A stretch of 36,837 bases of DNA, from contig JAEKKI010000021.1 in assembly GCA_019510485.1 (NCBI GenBank), positions 1 through 36,837 on the forward strand, written 5' to 3'. The DNA comes from Catenulisporales bacterium (GTDB taxonomy: Bacteria > Actinomycetota > Actinomycetes > Streptomycetales > Catenulisporaceae). A model generated the notes under the pieces. That model worked only from the letters and a program-made list of their open reading frames with translations, was not told the DNA's origin and did not search any database. Made by a program: the position numbers and the translations under genes. Shown here piece after piece: positions 32,135 through 36,837 of this stretch (positions are counted from its first letter, which is position 1; every line of letters begins with the position of its first letter).

Positions 32135-33171
32135 GAGGTACTCCTGTCCTGAGGCGGAAGACCGGCCGGCGCCCGCGTCGAGTTCCGGACGACCAGGCTG
32201 GTGGGAAGCATGATGTGGGTGTCGGCGGGCTCTTCGGCGCCGCGGATGAGGCCGATCAGCAGCTCCACGGCCCGCGAGCCCATCTCCCGGATCGGCTGCC
32301 GGATCGTGGTCAGCGTCGGCGAGCACTGCGACGCCTCCGGGATGTCGTCGAAGCCGACCACCGACAGGTCGTCCGGCACCCGCAGGCCCAGCTCGTCGGC
32401 CACCCGCATGGTGGCGATCGCCGAGAGGTCGTTGCCGGCGAAGACCGCCGTCGGGCGGTCCGGCAGCGCCAGCAGCAGCCGGGCCTGCGCCGCCGATACT
32501 TCGGGGTCGTACTCGCCGATCCGGACCAGTTCCTCCTCGACCGGCAGGCCACCGGCCGCCATCGCCTGGCGGAAGCCCCGCTCGCGCAGCTGGGCCGACA
32601 GCAGGTCCGGCCGGCCGCCGAGCAGCGCGATCCGGCGGTGGCCGAGGGTGATCAGGTGCGCGGTGGCCATCCGCGCCCCGGTCACGTTGTCCGAGTCGAT
32701 GGTCGGCTGCCCGGCCGGGCCGGTGTGCGGGTCGACCGCGACCACCGGGGCGCCGTAGTTCACGCCCACCACCGTGGGCGTCACCAGCACGGCGCCGTCC
32801 ACCAGGGTGCCGGACAGCCGGGACAGGTAGCGCTGCTCCCAGCCGACGTGGCCGCCCACCCGCCCGCCGGCGGAGTACACCACCAGCTCGAAGCCGGTGC
32901 CCCGGATCGCGTCGCCGGCGCCCTTGAGCAGCTCGGCGCTGAACGGCTCCAGGTCCGCCACCAGGATCCCGATGACGTTGGTCTGATGGTTGCGCAGGCT
33001 CTGCGCCACCAGGCTGGCCTCGTATCCGAGCTCCGCGATCACCTCGCGGACGTGCGCGGCGGTCTGCTCGGAGACGCCGTAGCGGTCGTTGATGACTTTC
33101 GAGACGGTGGCCACCGAGACGCCGGCGCGGGCGGCGACATCGCGGATCGTGGCGCGGGGACTTGGCTGCAC
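32131..33171 (-). CDS. LacI family repressor (BxlR-like)
   Basis: A 346-residue LacI/GalR repressor. The headpiece ATIRDVAARAGVSVATVSKVINDRYGVSEQTAAHVREVIAELGYE occupies residues about 7-51. The periplasmic-binding-like effector domain includes IGILVADLEPF, LITLGHRRIALLGGR, AVFAGNDLSAIATMRVADELGL and VVGFDDIPEAS. GTG 33171 begins right at the headpiece and lacks a ribosome-binding site; TATCCT seven bases upstream suggests a leaderless transcript. It is translationally coupled to the GH3 gene (GTGA overlap) and divergent from the sugar ABC importer. It probably represses both directions from the CGTTATCGATAACG palindrome until a xylo- or arabino-oligosaccharide binds. Confidence 0.93.
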   Translation of the reverse strand: MQPSPRATIRDVAARAGVSVATVSKVINDRYGVSEQTAAHVREVIAELGYEASLVAQSLRNHQTNVIGILVADLEPFSAELLKGAGDAIRGTGFELVVYSAGGRVGGHVGWEQRYLSRLSGTLVDGAVLVTPTVVGVNYGAPVVAVDPHTGPAGQPTIDSDNVTGARMATAHLITLGHRRIALLGGRPDLLSAQLRERGFRQAMAAGGLPVEEELVRIGEYDPEVSAAQARLLLALPDRPTAVFAGNDLSAIATMRVADELGLRVPDDLSVVGFDDIPEASQCSPTLTTIRQPIREMGSRAVELLIGLIRGAEEPADTHIMLPTSLVVRNSTRAPAGLPPQDRSTS

Positions 33172-33198
33172 GGGGCACAGGATAGCTGACAACGAAAA

Positions 33199-33212
33199 CG
33201 TTATCGATAACG
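33199..33212. promoter_or_regulatory. LacI-type operator palindrome
   Basis: CGTTATCGATAACG is a perfect 14-bp palindrome with the central CG typical of LacI/GalR operators. It lies between the divergent lacI and ABC genes. It abuts the importer -35 and covers the -35 position of the lacI promoter (lacI -10 TATCCT at 33184-33179, minus strand). Confidence 0.8.
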
Positions 33213-33213
33213 A

Positions 33214-33242
33214 TTGACATGATGTTCCGGCGCGCGCAGACT
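33214..33242 (+). promoter_or_regulatory. promoter of the sugar ABC importer operon
   Basis: TTGACA (33214-33219), a 17-bp gap and CAGACT (33237-33242) match the actinomycete vegetative promoter closely. The operator palindrome ends two bases before the -35 box. Confidence 0.65.
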
Positions 33243-33309
33243 CTGTCCCACCCCAGGGCTCTCCCGTGCCTCCCGGGCCCTGACCCGGCGCTGTCAGGAG
33301 TGGATCATA

Positions 33310-34620
33310 ATGCGGATTCGAACAACGCGTTACCTCGGACTCACCGCCGCCGTCGCGACCGTGCTGACGGCCGCCGCCTGCGGCAGCGGCAGTGGCGGCG
33401 GAAGCAAGCCCGCCGCGGCCGATTCCACGGCACCGGCCACCATCACCTGGTGGCACAACGGCACCGCCGACCCGGTGCTCTCGCTGTGGCAGCAGACGGC
33501 CGACGCCTACCACACCGCGCATCCGAACGTGACGATCAAGCCCGATCCGATCCAGAACGAGCAGTTCCAGACCAAGGTCCCGCTGGCGTTGCAGGGGAAC
33601 AACCCGCCGACCCTGTACCAGCAGTGGGGCGGCGGCGGTGAGAAGAGCCAGCTGTCCTCCGGCAAGGTCCTGGACCTGACCTCGGCGGTGTCGTCCTGGA
33701 TCGGCGACATCGGCCAGGCCGCCACCCGCTGGCAGGTCGACGGCAAGCAGTACGGCATCCCCTACGAGCAGCACGTGGTCGGGTTCTGGTACCGCAAGGA
33801 CCTGTTCGCCAAGGCCGGGATCACCACGCCGCCGACCACGATGGACGATCTGAACGCGGACGTGGCCAAGCTCAAGGCCGCCGGCATCGCGCCGATCGCC
33901 ATCGGCAGCAAGGACCGCTGGCCCGACGCCTTCTGGTGGGAGTACTTCGCCGTCCGCGAGTGTTCGGTGGACACGCTCAAGTCGCAGATCTCGGCGCTGA
34001 AGCTCACCGACCCGTGCTTCAAGAAGGCCGGCGACGACCTCGGCACGTTCATGGCCACCAAGCCCTTCCAGGACTCCTTCCTGGGCACGCCGGCCCAGCA
34101 GGGCGCCGGCAGCTCGGCCGGTCTGCTGGCCAACGGCCAGGCCGCGATGGAGCTGCAGGGCGACTGGGAGGGCGGCGTCATGAAGTCGCTGTCGACCGAC
34201 TCGCAGCTGTCCACCAAGACCGGCTGGTTCCCGTTCCCGACGGTGCCCGGCGGCCAGGGCGACCCGAAGGCCGTGCTCGGCGGCGGCGACGGGTTCTCGT
34301 GCACCAAGGGGGCCCCGCCGGCTTGCGCCGACTTCCTGAAGTACATCGACAGCCCGGAGGTGCAGACCAAGATCGCCTCCCAGGGCGTCGGCCTGCCGGT
34401 GAACCCGGCGGCGGCCTCGGCGCTGACCGATCCGACGCTGCAGGCCGTGTTCCAGTACGACCAGCAAGCCAGTTACGTGCAGACCTACTTCGACATCGCC
34501 ATGCCGACGAACGTCGGTCAGGCCCTTGACTCCGCGGTCGCCGACTTCTTCGCCGGCAAGGGGAGCCCGCAGAGCATCCTGGACTCCGTCAGCAGCACCG
34601 CCGGGGGCTCCAACAAGTGA
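33310..34620 (+). CDS. sugar ABC transporter substrate-binding lipoprotein
   Basis: A 436-residue family 1 extracellular solute-binding protein. A lipoprotein signal peptide ends in LTAAAC with Cys24 as the lipidation site, followed by a Gly/Ser linker. The mature protein starts ATITWWHNGTADPVLSLWQQ, typical of oligosaccharide binders, and includes GIPYEQHVVGFWYRKDLFAKAG and AAMELQGDWEGGVM. ATG 33310 follows AGGAG. It is the first gene of a three-gene importer operon, divergent from the LacI-GH3 pair. The equivalent Streptomyces gene is bxlE, for xylobiose; specificity here is inferred from context. As in many such operons, no ATPase is encoded nearby, so a shared MsiK-like ATPase would be needed. 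Confidence 0.93.
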   Translation: MRIRTTRYLGLTAAVATVLTAAACGSGSGGGSKPAAADSTAPATITWWHNGTADPVLSLWQQTADAYHTAHPNVTIKPDPIQNEQFQTKVPLALQGNNPPTLYQQWGGGGEKSQLSSGKVLDLTSAVSSWIGDIGQAATRWQVDGKQYGIPYEQHVVGFWYRKDLFAKAGITTPPTTMDDLNADVAKLKAAGIAPIAIGSKDRWPDAFWWEYFAVRECSVDTLKSQISALKLTDPCFKKAGDDLGTFMATKPFQDSFLGTPAQQGAGSSAGLLANGQAAMELQGDWEGGVMKSLSTDSQLSTKTGWFPFPTVPGGQGDPKAVLGGGDGFSCTKGAPPACADFLKYIDSPEVQTKIASQGVGLPVNPAAASALTDPTLQAVFQYDQQASYVQTYFDIAMPTNVGQALDSAVADFFAGKGSPQSILDSVSSTAGGSNK

Positions 34621-35546
34621 TGAGCACGCCCCGCATCACCAGCAGCCGCGGCCGCGTCCGCATCAGGATGGAGCTCGGCTTCCTGCTGGGCCCGGCCACC
34701 CTGCTGTTCGCCGGCTTCGTGCTCGCGCCCATCGGCATCGCGATCTACTACAGCCTGTACTCCTGGGGCGGCTACGGTCCGCTCACCGACTTCGTCGGCC
34801 TGAAGAACTACACCGACGCGCTGTCCGGGTCGGTGTTCAAGCAGGCGGTCGAGCACAACGTGCTGTTGGTGGCGCTGTCGCTGCTGATCCAGCTGCCGCT
34901 GGCGGTCTGGATCGCGATGCTGCTCAACCGGCGGATGCGGGGCCGTGCGCTGATCCGGGTCGTCGTCTTCGCCCCGTACCTGCTGTCCGAGGCGACGGCG
35001 GCGATCATCTGGGCCCTGATGCTCTCCAAGGGCAGCTTCGTGGACCAGGCGCTGAAGGCGGTCGGCCTGTCCGGCCAGATCCACGGCTGGCTGGCCGACC
35101 CCGACATCGTCTTCTACACCCTGTTCGTGGTCATCACCTGGAAGTACATAGGCTTCGGCATCATCCTCATGCTCGCGGGCCTGCAGGCGGTGCCCGCCGA
35201 GCTGCGCGAGGCCGCGGCCATCGACGGCGCCAGCCCGTGGCAGATCATGCGCAGCGTCGTGCTACCGCTGCTCGGGCCGACGATCCGGATCTGGATCTTC
35301 CTGTCGGTGATCGGCTCGCTCCAGCTGTTCGACCTGGTGTGGATCATGACCCTGGGCGGCCCGGCCCACGCCTCGACCACGATGGTGACCTACATGATCG
35401 ACCACGGATACAAGAGCAACGAGTACGGCTACGGCAGCGCCGTGTCCGTGATCGTCTTCGCGCTCTGCTTCGCCTTCGCGCTGCTCTACCAGCGCTTCGT
35501 ACTGCGCCGCGACCTCGACGGCGCCCTGACCAACGCGGTGCGGTGA
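34620..35546 (+). CDS. sugar ABC transporter permease (MalF/BxlF-like)
   Basis: A 308-residue inner-membrane permease of the binding-protein-dependent sugar transporter family. The N-terminal hydrophobic segment is LGFLLGPATLLFAGFVLAPIGIAIYYSLYSW, with about six membrane spans by eye. The cytoplasmic EAA loop that docks to the ATPase is ELREAAAIDGASPWQIMRSVVLP. It begins at ATG 34620, which overlaps the TGA of the binding-protein gene (TGATG), so the two are translationally coupled. It pairs with the second permease downstream. Confidence 0.93.
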   Translation: MSTPRITSSRGRVRIRMELGFLLGPATLLFAGFVLAPIGIAIYYSLYSWGGYGPLTDFVGLKNYTDALSGSVFKQAVEHNVLLVALSLLIQLPLAVWIAMLLNRRMRGRALIRVVVFAPYLLSEATAAIIWALMLSKGSFVDQALKAVGLSGQIHGWLADPDIVFYTLFVVITWKYIGFGIILMLAGLQAVPAELREAAAIDGASPWQIMRSVVLPLLGPTIRIWIFLSVIGSLQLFDLVWIMTLGGPAHASTTMVTYMIDHGYKSNEYGYGSAVSVIVFALCFAFALLYQRFVLRRDLDGALTNAVR

Positions 35547-36433
35547 GCGCGATGGTCATCATCCAGACCACGGCTCGCGCCCGGCGCGTCGGCGACCGCC
35601 CCAAGCGCCGGAGGCGCCTGGGCCGGACGTCCCCGGCGGCGTACCTGGCGGCGATCCTCGTCGCCGGGCTCACCGCGCTTCCGCTGCTGTTCGTCATCAT
35701 CGACGGGTTCCGCAGCACGCCGGACATCAACTCCAAGCCGGTCGGCTGGCCCAGTCCCTGGCGGCTGGGAAACTACAGCGGCATCCTCGGTGACCAGCAG
35801 TTCTGGCGCTTCCTCGGCAACAGCGCGCAGATCGCCGTGGTCTCCACGGCGCTGGCGGTCGGGTTCGGCGCGATGGCCGCCTTCGCGCTGTCCCGCTACC
35901 GGTTCGCCGGACGCGAGGCGTTGTACGGCTTCTTCGTCCTGGGCCTGCTGCTGCCGCCCGCCGTCGCGGCGCTTCCGCTGCGGCTGTGGATGTCGCGGCT
36001 GCACATGCTGGACAACATCTACGGGCTCGGCGTCGCCGAGGCCGCGTTCGCGCTCCCGGTCACCATCGTGATCCTGCGGCCGTTCATGGCCGCCGTCCCG
36101 GTGGAGCTGGAGGACGCCGCCGTCATCGACGGCGCCGGCCGGCTCGGCTTCTTCTGGCGGATCCTGCTGCCGCTGTCGACGCCGGCCCTGGCCACGGTCG
36201 GGGTGCTGGCGTTCGTCACCAGCTGGAACAGCTATCTGCTGCCGCTGCTGGTGTTCGACCAGCCGGAGCACTTCACGCTGCCGCTGGGCGTGGCGACCTT
36301 CCAGTCCCAGTATTCGCAGGACACGGCGAAGGTCATGGCGTTCACCGCCTTGTCCATCGCCCCGGCGGTGCTGTTCCTGATCTTCGCCGAGCGCCGGATC
36401 GTCGACGGCCTCACCGGGGCGGTGAAGGGATAG
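35543..36433 (+). CDS. sugar ABC transporter permease (MalG/BxlG-like)
   Basis: The second permease of the importer, 296 residues from GTG 35543, which overlaps the previous stop as GTGA; ATG 35552 is an alternative. A basic N terminus (RPKRRRR) precedes the first membrane span AAYLAAILVAGLTALPLLFVII. About six spans follow, and the EAA loop is VELEDAAVIDGAGRLGFFWRILLPL. The frame is open much further upstream inside the neighbouring genes, but that extension is only a shadow. The downstream gene is a secreted xylanase with its own promoter region. Confidence 0.92.
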   Translation: MSAMVIIQTTARARRVGDRPKRRRRLGRTSPAAYLAAILVAGLTALPLLFVIIDGFRSTPDINSKPVGWPSPWRLGNYSGILGDQQFWRFLGNSAQIAVVSTALAVGFGAMAAFALSRYRFAGREALYGFFVLGLLLPPAVAALPLRLWMSRLHMLDNIYGLGVAEAAFALPVTIVILRPFMAAVPVELEDAAVIDGAGRLGFFWRILLPLSTPALATVGVLAFVTSWNSYLLPLLVFDQPEHFTLPLGVATFQSQYSQDTAKVMAFTALSIAPAVLFLIFAERRIVDGLTGAVKG

Positions 36434-36437
36434 CGGA

Positions 36438-36452
36438 GCGAAAGTTTCATCC
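36438..36452. promoter_or_regulatory. 15-bp element shared with the arabinofuranosidase upstream region
   Basis: An exact second copy of GCGAAAGTTTCATCC, about 105 bp before the xylanase ATG and just after the permease stop. The core GAAAGTTTC is close to a palindrome. Confidence 0.6.
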
Positions 36453-36487
36453 CCGGCCAGGGGTTTGTCGGCGTTCGTCCTGAATTG

Positions 36488-36516
36488 TTGACCATTCAAG
36501 CAGCGGCTCGAACACT
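36488..36516 (+). promoter_or_regulatory. candidate xylanase promoter
   Basis: TTGACC (36488-36493), a 17-bp gap and AACACT (36511-36516) form a plausible promoter 40 bp before the ATG, downstream of the shared 15-bp element. Confidence 0.45.
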
Positions 36517-36556
36517 CCGTACCTGTAAGGCACCGCCCCACAGGAAGGAAACGCAC

Positions 36557-36837
36557 ATGTCTGACGTAGCGAGATCTCGCAACGTCTCGATCGGTGTGCT
36601 GGCCGTGGCCCTGTCCGCGGCGATCGTCGCCGTGCTGACCCTGGCCCACCCGGCGGCAGCCGCCACCACGCTGCGCGGCCTGGCCGAGGCCGACGGCAGG
36701 TACTTCGGTACGGCGTTGACCGATGGCGATCTGAACATCAGCGGCGAGATGAACATCGCCAATGTCCAGTTCGACATGGTGACCCCCGGCAACGAGATGA
36801 AGTGGGACACCACCGAGTCCCGCCAGAACTCCTTCAA
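36557..36837 (+). CDS. secreted GH10 endo-1,4-beta-xylanase, 3' end cut off
   Basis: Only the first 93 codons are in the window. ATG 36557 follows GGAAGGAA. A signal peptide (SIGVLAVALSAAIVAVLTLA, cleavage near HPAAAA) is followed by TLRGLAEADGRYFGTALTDGDL and FDMVTPGNEMKWDTTESRQNSF, the start of a GH10 xylanase catalytic domain; the motif TPGNEMKWD is diagnostic. The enzyme would cut the xylan backbone outside the cell and so supply oligosaccharides to the importer just upstream. The catalytic Glu residues and any binding module lie beyond the window. Confidence 0.92.
   Translation, partial: MSDVARSRNVSIGVLAVALSAAIVAVLTLAHPAAAATTLRGLAEADGRYFGTALTDGDLNISGEMNIANVQFDMVTPGNEMKWDTTESRQNSF

Noticed and set aside
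29795..33220. Fusion of GH3 to an upstream 360-residue domain
   Set aside because: The extra N-terminal frame is a shadow of the lacI gene; GTG 32134 with AGGAG is the real start.
34526..35542. Upstream extension of the second permease frame (total 635 codons)
   Set aside because: The extension overlaps the binding protein and first permease in another frame and lacks membrane segments; the real start is the GTGA overlap at 35543.
1..36837. tRNA, rRNA, riboswitch, attachment site or insertion sequence
   Set aside because: I looked for these and saw no cloverleaf, conserved rRNA or riboswitch core, terminal repeats or transposase.

Overview
This is high-GC (about 70%) DNA from a filamentous actinomycete. 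The signs are GTG starts, GTGA/TGATG stop-start overlaps, BTAD/NB-ARC/TPR regulators, a DUF397 protein, a DUF574-type methyltransferase and a Streptomyces-like bxl sugar operon. A Streptomyces or Catenulispora relative would fit, but the genus cannot be fixed from this window. There are no rRNA or tRNA genes, CRISPR arrays, transposases or phage genes.

Layout. 1-3042: 3' part of a SAM methyltransferase and a PAS-GGDEF-EAL cyclic-di-GMP enzyme. 3143-8471: a ROK regulator, a hairpin cluster, a divergent AraC regulator/NmrA-like oxidoreductase pair, an apparently leaderless GNAT acetyltransferase and an LtrA membrane protein. 8564-11412: a minimal class IV lanthipeptide locus made of a 55-aa precursor, which I read directly from the sequence, and a LanL synthetase with an unusual Cys-Cys-Cys zinc site. 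11452-17648: a 30-codon ORF with a strong ribosome-binding site on the minus strand, a BTAD-NB-ARC-TPR regulator that looks internally trimmed, an orphan DUF397 protein, and an NB-ARC-TPR gene split by a frameshift that carries a possible amyloid-signalling motif near its N terminus. 17649-23390: a Mut7-C protein, dodecin, a DUF1023 alpha/beta hydrolase and a large NACHT NTPase that may act in phage defence.

23715-36837 is a plant-polysaccharide (arabinoxylan) utilisation region. A GntR/FCD regulator heads an operon for a DapA-family lyase and an IlvD/Edd sugar-acid dehydratase. Facing away from it is a secreted arabinofuranosidase with Fn3 and CBM2 modules. Next come a LacI repressor and GH3 beta-xylosidase (bxlR-bxlA-like), divergent from a lipoprotein plus two-permease ABC importer (bxlEFG-like), and the window ends inside a secreted GH10 xylanase. 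The enzymes together would release xylo- and arabino-oligosaccharides outside the cell, import and hydrolyse them, and could feed sugar acids into a non-phosphorylative route. A shared 15-bp element upstream of the arabinofuranosidase and the xylanase, paired GntR-like sites and a perfect LacI-like palindrome suggest how the region is co-regulated.

The most interesting part is 8.5-17.6 kb: a lanthipeptide locus with a CCG-type cyclase and a core peptide in which every Cys precedes every Ser/Thr, beside a cluster of NB-ARC regulators with deletions and a tiny unrecognised peptide gene.
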